A stretch of 64,000 bases of DNA from Planomicrobium okeanokoites (GTDB lineage Bacteria > Bacillota > Bacilli > Bacillales_A > Planococcaceae): assembly GCF_003428875.1 (NCBI RefSeq), contig NZ_QQRS01000001.1:372001-436000 (forward strand), in the 5' to 3' direction. Position numbers and translations under genes: made by a program. Positions within the stretch are counted from its first letter, which is position 1. Each line of letters opens with the position of its first letter. The notes beneath the pieces are model-generated. The model searched no databases, was not told the DNA's origin, and saw only the letters and a program-made list of their open reading frames with translations. Shown piece by piece: positions 44,750 through 52,275 of the stretch.

Positions 44750-45184
44750 GTGGAAGTCACCAATCGCAATCTTAAGGCGGTTACCGTCATCATTCGAGCG
44801 GCAGATGCCATAAAAGAAGTCATCAAAAGCGATGCTGCCGATAACGGCATGAACCCGACTGAGTTCTCTGTTCTTGAATTGCTGTACCATCAGGGCAGAC
44901 AGCCGATTCAATCAATCGGAAAAAAAGTGTTGATCGCCAGCAGCAGCATCACTTATGTTATAGATAAATTGGAAGTGAAGAAATATGTGCGTCGTTCCGA
45001 ATGCTCTGAAGACCGGCGCGTCACTTACGCTCAATTGACCGAAGAAGGAATGGCATTGATGGAACGGATCTGGCCAGAGCACGAAACAAAAGTAAATGGC
45101 TTGTTTGAAGAATTGGATACAGATGAAACTGAAGCGATCATAAACGACTTGAAAAAAGTAGGCTATCAGGCGTTAAGAAGCTGA
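44750..45184 (+). CDS. mhqR: MarR-family repressor MhqR
   Basis: 144-residue winged-helix repressor of the MhqR branch, responding to quinones and related electrophiles. The DNA-binding helix is in SIGKKVLIASSSITYVIDKLE and the wing in SECSEDRRVTYAQLT. I chose GTG 44750 with AAGAGGTG five bases upstream; longer frames have no site. The MhqR-type operator in its promoter and the downstream ring-cleaving dioxygenase support the name. Confidence 0.85.
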   Translation: MEVTNRNLKAVTVIIRAADAIKEVIKSDAADNGMNPTEFSVLELLYHQGRQPIQSIGKKVLIASSSITYVIDKLEVKKYVRRSECSEDRRVTYAQLTEEGMALMERIWPEHETKVNGLFEELDTDETEAIINDLKKVGYQALRS

Positions 45185-45231
45185 CTTTATTATCTGCAGT
45201 CCGGTATAAATATATGAGGAGAGATAAATCT

Positions 45232-46215
45232 ATGAATGAATTAAAAGGAATCCACCATGTAACAGCTATCACAAGCAGTGCTGAAAAGAATTATGAGTTT
45301 TTCACTTACGTATTGGGCATGCGGCTGGTGAAGAAAACTGTCAATCAGGATGACATCCAGACTTATCACCTATTCTTTGCCGACGACAAGGGTTCAGCAG
45401 GAACCGACATGACGTTTTTCGATTTCCCGGGCATTCCTAAAGGAACTCATGGAACGAATGAAATCTATAAGACCTCTTTCCGCGTGCCTACTGATGACGC
45501 TTTGGATTTTTGGGTAAAACGTTTTGATAAATATGAAGTGAAACATACAGGCATCAAGGAATTGTTCGGCAAGAAGACGGTATCCTTTTCCGATTTTGAC
45601 GACCAGCAATATATGCTGGTATCAGATGAATTGAACGAAGGAGTGGAGGCGGGTACGCCGTGGCAGAATGGTCCTGTGCCACTGGAATTCGCCATAACTG
45701 GCTTGGGACCGATCCATATCCGGATCGCCCAATTTGATTATTTGAAAGAAGTGCTGGAAAAAGTGATGATGATGCGCGAAATCGCCAAAGAAGGTCCGCT
45801 GCATTTATTCGAAATGGGACAGGGCGGAAACGGAGCACAGGTCATCGTCGAGTATAATGCCATTCTGCCAGCCGGACAGCAGGGGTTCGGCACCGTGCAC
45901 CATACAGCGTTCCGCGTCCATGATACCGCAGTACTGAATGAATGGATCGATCACATGCAGTCTGCTGGCTTCGGCACTTCGGGCTATGTCGACCGCTTCT
46001 TCTTCGAATCTCTGTACGCAAGAGTAGCACCAGGAATCCTCTTTGAATGGGCAACAGACGGCCCTGGCTTCCTGGGAGATGAACCTTACGAAACTTTAGG
46101 AGAAAAACTGAGCTTGCCGCCGTTCCTCGAAGCACAGCGTGAGCGGATTGAAAAAATGGTGCGGCCAATTGACACAGTGCGAAGCACACGCAATATCGAA
46201 AAGGAATATCTATAA
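45232..46215 (+). CDS. mhqO: Ring-cleaving dioxygenase, VOC family (MhqO/MhqA-like)
   Basis: 327-residue protein with two vicinal-oxygen-chelate domains. The metal ligands are the histidine in GIHHVTAI (N-terminal domain), the histidine in TVHHTAF and the glutamate in LFEWATDGPGF. Homologues MhqA, MhqE and MhqO open hydroquinone rings and protect against quinones. ATG 45232 follows AGGAGAGA. The exact paralogue cannot be fixed from sequence alone. Confidence 0.85.
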   Translation: MNELKGIHHVTAITSSAEKNYEFFTYVLGMRLVKKTVNQDDIQTYHLFFADDKGSAGTDMTFFDFPGIPKGTHGTNEIYKTSFRVPTDDALDFWVKRFDKYEVKHTGIKELFGKKTVSFSDFDDQQYMLVSDELNEGVEAGTPWQNGPVPLEFAITGLGPIHIRIAQFDYLKEVLEKVMMMREIAKEGPLHLFEMGQGGNGAQVIVEYNAILPAGQQGFGTVHHTAFRVHDTAVLNEWIDHMQSAGFGTSGYVDRFFFESLYARVAPGILFEWATDGPGFLGDEPYETLGEKLSLPPFLEAQRERIEKMVRPIDTVRSTRNIEKEYL

Positions 46216-46246
46216 GAGAAAGTTTCCTTTGAAATCTTTATCCGAC

Positions 46247-46275
46247 AAAAAGATGCCTGATTGGCATCTTTTTTC
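46247..46275 (+). terminator. Terminator of the mhqR operon
   Basis: Stem aaaagatgcc / ggcatctttt with a 5-base loop, then T residues. Confidence 0.88.
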
Positions 46276-46452
46276 ATTGTCCAAAATAATATCTTTCTGT
46301 CCGATTTCCTGATAATTTCCATATTTTTTTAAAAAAATGTATGTTCTTCATATATGATTAAGAGAAAGACTTAGCGCAGGAGGAGAAGAAAGAATTTATG
46401 AAACTTTCATTTCTGCAAAATTGTTCGTAAAAACAGAGAGGGGAATTTTTAA

Positions 46453-47160
46453 ATGATTTTACATACTGAAATTCAAGGGAGCGGTGAGGCGATCGTTTTT
46501 TTGCATACGGGGCTTCAAACTTCCAAAACCGATTTTATCCAGCAACAAGCTTTATTCAGTGAAAACTATCAAGTAATTACACCCGATTTGAGAGGACATG
46601 GGATGTCGGCCTCAATGGACATCAGCAATTTCTTCGAGGATTCTGCGAATGATCTGAACGAAACTTTTGAAAACCTGGGACTTGAATCAGTGCATTTAGC
46701 CGGTGCTTCTTTAGGGGCTCTTGTAGCAATCTATTTTGCCAAACGCTTTCCAGATAAAGTTAAAACCTTAATTTTATCTGGAGTGACGAAAGAGAAACCA
46801 AGCAATTGGAAAATTCTGCATCAGCAGGATGCAGATATGCAAGCCGGTCTATTGGATAACGCAGAAGCCGTTTCCTATTTTACGGAGCTGCACGGAGCAG
46901 GTTGGAAAAGGTTTATCAAACTGGGTCAATCTGAAGATTGGTATCCTTTTAATGAAACAAGTGATTTAAGCGCGATAGCTTGTCCCATATTAGTGATTGC
47001 TGGAGAAAGCAGTCCACACGAATGCCGCAGTGCTGTCGAATATAGCTCTGCACAAGAAAATATCCATATTTCCATTATTCCATTCGCTTCCCATCTGGTG
47101 CATAGCGAACAGCCTGAAGCATATTCAGAAGTGACGGGACGATTTCTATTAAATATATAG
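46453..47160 (+). CDS. Alpha/beta hydrolase
   Basis: 235-residue alpha/beta-fold hydrolase. The oxyanion HTG motif is near residue 18, the nucleophile serine in the elbow GASLGAL near residue 86, the histidine in FASHLVHSE near the C-terminus and the acid in the VIAGESSPHE region. Substrate unknown. GAGAGGGG precedes ATG 46453. Confidence 0.88.
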   Translation: MILHTEIQGSGEAIVFLHTGLQTSKTDFIQQQALFSENYQVITPDLRGHGMSASMDISNFFEDSANDLNETFENLGLESVHLAGASLGALVAIYFAKRFPDKVKTLILSGVTKEKPSNWKILHQQDADMQAGLLDNAEAVSYFTELHGAGWKRFIKLGQSEDWYPFNETSDLSAIACPILVIAGESSPHECRSAVEYSSAQENIHISIIPFASHLVHSEQPEAYSEVTGRFLLNI

Positions 47161-47239
47161 AAATTATAATGTGATTAGAGATTTCATCTCAAGCCGTATC
47201 GACATGGATAATGCAGTATTTAAAAAGGGGAAATGAAAG

Positions 47240-47704
47240 TTGAAGATCAGAAATTCAGCAAAAGCAGTTATTATTGAAAACGGAAAGATATTGCTGACAA
47301 AAAACGAAGACAGGGAAGGGTCTTTTTATCTTTTTCCTGGTGGTGGGCAAAATCACGGAGAAACTTTGACAGAGGCTTTGAAGAGGGAATGCCTCGAAGA
47401 AGCGGGAGCGGGTGTCGATGTAAAAGAACTGCTCCATATGCGAGAATACATCGGCAAAAATCATGAACACGCCTCTTTTGATTCAGCAGTCCACCAGATT
47501 GAATATTATTTCCGCTGCAAGCCTCATAGAGCAACACTGGAGTACTTGCCTCCGACGAACCCGGATTCTCACCAAGTAGGTGTTGTTTGGCTGCTGATTG
47601 AAGAGTTGGCGAACTACCGCATCTATCCCAAAGCAATTGTCCATCCATTGCAGCAGTTGGCAAAAGGAATCGATTCACCCATTTATCTGGGAGACGTTAA
47701 TTGA
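47240..47704 (+). CDS. Nudix hydrolase
   Basis: 154-residue protein with a complete Nudix box: GGGQNHGETLTEALKRECLE followed by EAG, at about residues 34-57. It hydrolyses a nucleoside diphosphate linked to another group; the substrate is not predictable. The start is TTG 47240, nine bases after AAAAAGGGG. Confidence 0.88.
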   Translation: MKIRNSAKAVIIENGKILLTKNEDREGSFYLFPGGGQNHGETLTEALKRECLEEAGAGVDVKELLHMREYIGKNHEHASFDSAVHQIEYYFRCKPHRATLEYLPPTNPDSHQVGVVWLLIEELANYRIYPKAIVHPLQQLAKGIDSPIYLGDVN

Positions 47705-47713
47705 ATACGAAAT

Positions 47714-47752
47714 AAAAAATCCGGTTTGCTTCTTTCAGCAAACCGGATTTTT
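47714..47752 (+). terminator. Terminator after the Nudix gene
   Basis: Perfect stem aaaaatccggtttgct / agcaaaccggattttt with a 7-base loop. Confidence 0.9.
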
Positions 47753-47788
47753 AATGCAGAAACTATAAAAGGGGACGAGTGTGTCTGT

Positions 47789-48484
47789 TTATTTTTTAAT
47801 ATCCATTACCATGATGACATAGCCGATATTGGACTCGTTGTCCCAATCCAGAAAAATTTCCTGTATCCGTTTCTCAAAGACAGATTCGAATCCCGCTGCT
47901 TCGAGCATCGAACGCTCAAGCGGCCGTTTGGTATATTTCAGGATTTCACTATGGCCATTCCTGATCAACGCTTTTTCAATTTCGGTTAAGACGCCCGACC
48001 AACAAATCAACAATGTCCGGTCATTGACCCAATATGTATCTGTCTGATGGAGATTACGCTGTAATGTTTTACAAACTTGTTCAAGTTTCATATCAAAGAT
48101 GACTTTGTCATACTCCGATGGCCATTCGAAATTAAGGGGGTCAGCCTTTTCAGAAGAAACGGCGAGAAATGTACCGGTCTCAAAATCAAGATTCCAGTCA
48201 ACATAAAATTCATCGATTGTCCATCCCACAATTTCCATCAATTGTCGGCGAATAATGGGTTTCAAGTCCTGAACCAATAAATTCCGTGTCTCCAATACAC
48301 GTTTCCATTCATTTTGCTTCAAAAGGATTTTCTCCATCGTGGTTGTAAAACCTCTGAAATGCATAATGATAAAAGGTCGTTTAATCGTTACATAAACAGA
48401 AGTAGGACCTTTACCAAAATGTTTCCGCAACAGCGTCGATATAAATCCGCCTACTTCTGTTTCAATACTTCTTTCTTTGAGCAT
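47789..48484 (-). CDS. DUF2294 (MpsC-like) protein, paralogue 2
   Basis: 231-residue soluble protein built of two DUF2294/MpsC-type units: residues 1-110 (ending FYVDWNLDFETGTFLAV) and 120-231 (ending IFLDWDNESNIGYVIMV). MpsC is a partner of the MpsAB bicarbonate/sodium transport system in staphylococci, but no mpsAB genes are nearby. It is a clear paralogue of the next gene on the same strand. I chose ATG 48484 with AAAGGA upstream. Confidence 0.75.
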   Translation of the reverse strand: MLKERSIETEVGGFISTLLRKHFGKGPTSVYVTIKRPFIIMHFRGFTTTMEKILLKQNEWKRVLETRNLLVQDLKPIIRRQLMEIVGWTIDEFYVDWNLDFETGTFLAVSSEKADPLNFEWPSEYDKVIFDMKLEQVCKTLQRNLHQTDTYWVNDRTLLICWSGVLTEIEKALIRNGHSEILKYTKRPLERSMLEAAGFESVFEKRIQEIFLDWDNESNIGYVIMVMDIKK

Positions 48485-48572
48485 GAGATGCAGTTCCTTT
48501 CCACCTAGCAATTGTATGGCATAAGTATCCGATGCAATAAGCCGAAAATAATTCCATTTATGACTGTAATTT

Positions 48573-49271
48573 TTAAGAAGTAGAACGTTTCAGGATCAAC
48601 ACCATATAACTGTATTCCTGATGAAAATCCCAATCGACAAATATCTCTTCAACGGGGCTGGGCAAGAAATGGTCCAGGTTGAAGAATTTTGTAATCCTGT
48701 ATTCCAATGGCCTTTTAGCCAGCTTTAATTTGTCAGTTGCACCATTTTTAATCAATTGTTTCTCTATTTCCACCAGTATGCCGGTCCGTTTAATCAAGAG
48801 AATATCGCTGTTCAGCCAAAACAACTCTGTTTTTTCCGGTTTCTTCTGTGTAAGTGAGCTGTTCATTTCGATAATATCTTTTATGGGTCCTTCAAGTACG
48901 CCAAGAGGAGCGGAAAAGTCGCTTTCAGCATCAGTGTTGCCGGCAATTACCAGCAGCAATGCACTTTCCTTATCCAAATTCCAATCGAAGAATAGTTCTT
49001 TTCCTTTAAAGTCAGAAACTGAGCCAAGACCTTCAAGAAAATCATTCTTCAATGAATTCATCATTAAATCTCTGCTCTCAAGCACCCGTTTGTTTTCCTG
49101 GCGATCGAGCAGCATCTTTTCAGGAGGCAATAAAAAACCGTTTAAATGAATCAACAGGTAGGGAGGGTGAAATTGTACTTCCATTTCTTCAGGGTTTTCG
49201 CCGAAATGGTCTTTCAGAAACTTTGATATATAGCTTGAAATCTGTGACTGAACAGCCTGACTCTCAGGCAT
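48573..49271 (-). CDS. DUF2294 (MpsC-like) protein, paralogue 1
   Basis: 232-residue paralogue of the preceding gene, with the same two-unit build: the first unit has PPYLLIHLNGFLLPPEKMLL and ends ELFFDWNLDKESALLLVI; the second ends EEIFVDWDFHQEYSYMVLIL. AAAGGAGTG precedes ATG 49271. Its transcript starts with the terminator-bearing leader at 49362-49512, so expression is probably controlled by attenuation. Confidence 0.75.
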   Translation of the reverse strand: MPESQAVQSQISSYISKFLKDHFGENPEEMEVQFHPPYLLIHLNGFLLPPEKMLLDRQENKRVLESRDLMMNSLKNDFLEGLGSVSDFKGKELFFDWNLDKESALLLVIAGNTDAESDFSAPLGVLEGPIKDIIEMNSSLTQKKPEKTELFWLNSDILLIKRTGILVEIEKQLIKNGATDKLKLAKRPLEYRITKFFNLDHFLPSPVEEIFVDWDFHQEYSYMVLILKRSTS

Positions 49272-49361
49272 AAGCAACACTCCTTTTATAACAAATGGGG
49301 ACAAGCGGACAGATCAAACAAGTTCTCAAACAAAAAACAACGTTCAATTAAATTTTTGAAC

Positions 49362-49512
49362 AAAAAAAAACGCCAAAAAAGAATGTTCCATTCCTTTTTG
49401 GCGTTATTGTCAGCTCTATTGTCTGAAATACTCTGCCTGATTCATATAGCGCAATGTTGGGAAGAAGTCGAAGTGCCGGACTGTTCCCACACCCTTGTTT
49501 AATTACTTTTAT
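49362..49512 (-). ncRNA. Candidate regulatory leader RNA 1 (DUF2294 gene)
   Basis: A promoter TTTACA-N17-TATAGT (49547-49519, minus) predicts a start near 49512. The RNA contains a hairpin (ggga...tccc, about 49487-49458), the conserved segment GTAT-N2-CAGACA-N-TAG-N-GCTGAC-N-ATAACGCC (49430-49400) and a strong terminator, aacgccaaaaa / tttttggcgtt, with nine T residues ending at 49362, about 90 bases before the gene. The conserved segment recurs at 49892-49862 before another gene. I cannot assign it to a known riboswitch class. Confidence 0.6.
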
Positions 49513-49518
49513 AAGTCT

Positions 49519-49547
49519 ACTATACAGAATCTCTTTATTCTTGTAAA
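49519..49547 (-). promoter_or_regulatory. Promoter of leader RNA 1
   Basis: Minus strand TTTACA (49547-49542), 17-base spacer, TATAGT (49524-49519). Confidence 0.65.
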
Positions 49548-49594
49548 GAAAGTCAAAATAGCCCAGATCTATTTACAGTGCCGGCGAAATATTA

Positions 49595-49804
49595 TCAACT
49601 GATCGACTTTTTATGGAGTTTAGTAGGAGCGGAAACACAATTTGTACACTTTGAATAGTTTTCGTCTTCAATCAGCCGCTTCACATAGGCAGGGCAGTTC
49701 GTAAATTCCCTGTATGCAATCGGGGTTGAAACAAACCCGCAGGAATCTCCTGCAAATTGCTGAGAGTGTATGCGTTTACTCTTGTGGTCGATAAAATACT
49801 TCAT
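49595..49804 (-). CDS. Small cysteine-containing protein (69 aa), unknown
   Basis: 69-residue protein with four cysteines, in DSCGF, TNCPAY and the CTNC pair near residues 53-56, and a basic tail. The cysteine spacing might bind a metal. ATG 49804 has GAAGGAGTG upstream; the longer frame to 49897 runs through the leader hairpin. The leader at 49829-49965 carries the same motif as the DUF2294 leader, suggesting that the two genes answer the same signal. No family recognised. Confidence 0.6.
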   Translation of the reverse strand: MKYFIDHKSKRIHSQQFAGDSCGFVSTPIAYREFTNCPAYVKRLIEDENYSKCTNCVSAPTKLHKKSIS

Positions 49805-49828
49805 ATTTTTCACTCCTTCAGCTGGCCG

Positions 49829-49965
49829 AAAAATAACGCCGAAAAGAATAAAATCCTTTTCGGCGTTATCGTCAGCGCTAATGTCTGGGATACACAACCA
49901 GGTTGATTTATATGAGGGGCAGCCGCCGCTGTTGCAAAAAAGGAAGGCCTTTTTTCTGGTATTTT
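49829..49965 (-). ncRNA. Candidate regulatory leader RNA 2 (69-residue protein gene)
   Basis: Contains the same segment as leader 1: GTATCCCAGACATTAGCGCTGAC followed by GATAACGCC, and further upstream TATAAATCA (leader 1: TATGAATCA). It ends with a 14-base-pair terminator hairpin (ataacgccgaaaag / cttttcggcgttat, 49833-49869) whose T-run lies 11 bases before the ribosome site. The start is uncertain; a weak promoter (TTTACT-N17-TATTGT) lies near 50010-49980. Confidence 0.55.
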
Positions 49966-50049
49966 GTAGCTGTAACTAAACAATAACCATTTGTTGATGT
50001 AAAGTAAAGAAAATATTAAATATTTGATAAATTTAATTGGGTTTAACTC

Positions 50050-50775
50050 TTAAGAATTGGCGTCATCCGAAATTTGCTGCTGAAGACCATCGACATCTGT
50101 AAACTGGATGCTTCCGATTTTACCTTTTTCGGGTACAATTGCCTTGCCCATCAGGTTATATACATTCGATCCGCCTGTGGGATCGGTATATTCGACTTCT
50201 GCGGAGAACGAGTAATTTGTCGAAGTATTTTCACTTTGTTCGATGTCCAGATCCAATAATTCCATTTCATAATTCCGCTGATTGTCCATAGCGAAGAAAT
50301 AATGGAAATCCATGGGCTGGACTTTGAAGTTGTCGAAGCCATTGTCTGTGAAGTATGGTTTGAATTGCTTCTCGATGTATTCATCATAGGCAAGTAATTC
50401 AAGAGTACCTTCCATGGGATCGCTGGTAAGTTCAGTATCTGCAGCATAGACTTCCTCCATACGCTGCCATTTCGCATAAACGATGTCGAAGAACTCATCT
50501 TCAGGTTTATTCAATTGTGTGTTCAGCACTTCTTCAATCGCTTCCACATCTGTAGGAGGCCCCGCAGTTTCCGGAGGATCATTCAGGAATGAGAAAACGA
50601 GGAAACAGGTGACTGCAACAAGTGCGACGGAGATGACAGCAGGCATTACAGGATAGGAGCGTTTCTTTTGCATCCGGTTCTGCAGCTTTAGATACGTCGC
50701 TTTTTTCAGTTCTTGAGAACGTTCAATATTATTCAATTCCTTGAAAAGCTGATCCTGGTTTTTAGAAAGATTCAT
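50050..50775 (-). CDS. Putative anti-sigma factor, single-pass membrane protein
   Basis: 241-residue protein with a cytoplasmic N-terminal part of about 42 residues, one transmembrane helix (about 43-64) and a 170-residue extracytoplasmic domain. The gene starts inside the end of an ECF sigma factor gene (14-base overlap), the standard position of an anti-sigma factor. It has no zinc-binding HxxxCxxC motif. Name inferred from context; no family recognised. Confidence 0.68.
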   Translation of the reverse strand: MNLSKNQDQLFKELNNIERSQELKKATYLKLQNRMQKKRSYPVMPAVISVALVAVTCFLVFSFLNDPPETAGPPTDVEAIEEVLNTQLNKPEDEFFDIVYAKWQRMEEVYAADTELTSDPMEGTLELLAYDEYIEKQFKPYFTDNGFDNFKVQPMDFHYFFAMDNQRNYEMELLDLDIEQSENTSTNYSFSAEVEYTDPTGGSNVYNLMGKAIVPEKGKIGSIQFTDVDGLQQQISDDANS

Positions 50776-51250
50776 GAATAACGCCATCCTTTCCCGCTAA
50801 TTCTTGCTTCAAAGCATCCATTGCCCGACCGGATTTCGTTTTCACTTTAGCTTCCGTCCAGCCCAGTATGTATGCCGTGTCTCTGATTGATAATTCCTGG
50901 ATTCTCCGAAGGATGATGACATCCCGATAATCTTTTTTAAGGCCATTAATGGCATTATGCAACTCCATCACTTGTTCTTTCCGTTCTGCTGAAGCTTCCG
51001 GTGCGATGGATGCAGCTTCCTGATCATATTCATCGCCCCATGAAAAAAAGCGGACGACCCGTTTCCTGCGGAAATGATCATATGTGACATTCCGTGCGAT
51101 TTTCAGCAGCCAGGTGACAGGGGAAGCTTCTTCATTGAATGAAGACAAGCCTTTGAAAGCTTTATAAAATGTTTCCTGTGTAAGATCTTCCGCATTTTCC
51201 TTATTGCGGACTAACAGAAAAATATATCGGTAAACGCGATCACTGTTCAC
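50762..51250 (-). CDS. ECF-type RNA polymerase sigma factor
   Basis: 162-residue sigma factor with region 2 (YRYIFLLVRNKENAEDLTQETFYKAF) and region 4 (DYRDVIILRRIQELSIRDTAYILGWTEAKVKTK). I chose GTG 51250 because AAGGAGG lies upstream; the frame to 51292 has no site. A candidate promoter of ECF type precedes it, suggesting self-activation. Probably controlled by the membrane protein encoded downstream. Confidence 0.9.
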   Translation of the reverse strand: MNSDRVYRYIFLLVRNKENAEDLTQETFYKAFKGLSSFNEEASPVTWLLKIARNVTYDHFRRKRVVRFFSWGDEYDQEAASIAPEASAERKEQVMELHNAINGLKKDYRDVIILRRIQELSIRDTAYILGWTEAKVKTKSGRAMDALKQELAGKDGVIHESF

Positions 51251-51276
51251 GATTTTCGCCTCCTTATACAAGGATA

Positions 51277-51301
51277 GACGAACATCCCACATGAAAGTAT
51301 C
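51277..51301 (-). promoter_or_regulatory. Candidate ECF-type promoter
   Basis: Minus strand GATAC, 16-base spacer, CGTC, against the common ECF pattern GAAAC-N16-CGTC; one mismatch. Lies 27 bases before the sigma factor gene. Confidence 0.45.
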
Positions 51302-51417
51302 GTTTTATAACCATTTTTTCAATTCTTTTACAGACATCAGCTGCAAAATCCTATAGAGAATTACACTTGGTTTAAAAATAATAGAGGAAGGAAATTTATA
51401 ATACACGAGGTGGTTCT

Positions 51418-52098
51418 ATGTGGGAATTTGCATTTATAGCACTCTATGCAGTGATTATTGCATTGGTTATTGAAATTGGAGTCATTCTTTTTCATATGAC
51501 CGGTCTGGAAAAGGAAATTGCCCGCTATCAAGTCATCTCGATGTTGACTGGAACCGGGTTTACGACGCAAGAATCCGCATTGATTATTGATCATCCGATA
51601 CGGAGAAGAATCAGCAGCGGTTTAATTTTATTCGGTTATTTCTCTTTGGCCGTAATCATATCTTCAATCGCCACGATCCTTTCAAATGACCTGCGAATAG
51701 AACTGCTGTTGATCATTATCGGGATTCTATTCGTATTTTTATTTATATTCAAGAATAAATCGGTCTTTAACAGATTGGAGGATCGTTTTGAGCATGAGAT
51801 GGACACCGAATACAACCTGGAAGATTGGCCTATGAAGACAGCGCTTGCCCTTGACGAAGAAGAAATGGTAGCCATTATTCAAATAAAACATGGATCCGAT
51901 TATATCGGTCAGAAGGGAAGGACGTTGGTCGAGGAAAGTCTGGACGTTGTCCTCCTGATCATAAGAAGGGGAGACGAAATCCTGCGTTTCGATCTATTCG
52001 AAGTGGAACTGCAGGAAGGGGATAAAATCATGATCATCGGAAAAGAAGACCATATCAAAGAGAGGTACAAAGAGATGCTGTCGGAAGATGAAACTTAA
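51418..52098 (+). CDS. Membrane protein with C-terminal TrkA-C (RCK_C) domain
   Basis: 226-residue protein: three transmembrane helices (about 4-27, 67-88, 94-112) and a TrkA-C domain (about 140-222, with GQKGRTLVEESLDVVLLIIRR and LQEGDKIMIIGKEDHI). RCK_C domains bind ligands such as c-di-AMP in potassium and other transporters. A regulatory or small ion-channel role is possible. Followed by a hairpin at 52149. Confidence 0.8.
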   Translation: MWEFAFIALYAVIIALVIEIGVILFHMTGLEKEIARYQVISMLTGTGFTTQESALIIDHPIRRRISSGLILFGYFSLAVIISSIATILSNDLRIELLLIIIGILFVFLFIFKNKSVFNRLEDRFEHEMDTEYNLEDWPMKTALALDEEEMVAIIQIKHGSDYIGQKGRTLVEESLDVVLLIIRRGDEILRFDLFEVELQEGDKIMIIGKEDHIKERYKEMLSEDET

Positions 52099-52148
52099 TT
52101 GAGAGTGAGAAACCCTTAACAATAGAAATGAATTTATAATAAAGGTTT

Positions 52149-52191
52149 AAATGGCTGCTCCTCTTTTCGAAGTGGAGCAGCCATTTAGTGG
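52149..52191 (+). terminator. Hairpin terminator after the TrkA-C gene
   Basis: Perfect stem aaatggctgctcc / ggagcagccattt with a 14-base loop; the T-run is short. Confidence 0.7.
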
Positions 52192-52216
52192 TTAGTATTG
52201 CCCCTTGAAAGGGAAT
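52191..52216 (+). promoter_or_regulatory. Weak candidate sigma-B promoter of pyruvate oxidase
   Basis: GTTAGT, 14-base spacer, GGGAAT. The -10 fits GGGWAW, the -35 is poor. Reported because the B. subtilis homologue ydaP is a general-stress gene. Confidence 0.3.
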
Positions 52217-52275
52217 GAAATGAAAGAACATTTAAAGTCATCGACTGTTATTCAAAGACTTAAAGGAGTGGTCCG

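Noticed and set aside
47789-49271. Toxin-antitoxin or phage origin for the DUF2294 gene pair
   Set aside because: Both proteins are soluble two-unit DUF2294 proteins of normal composition; no phage genes or integrase lie nearby.
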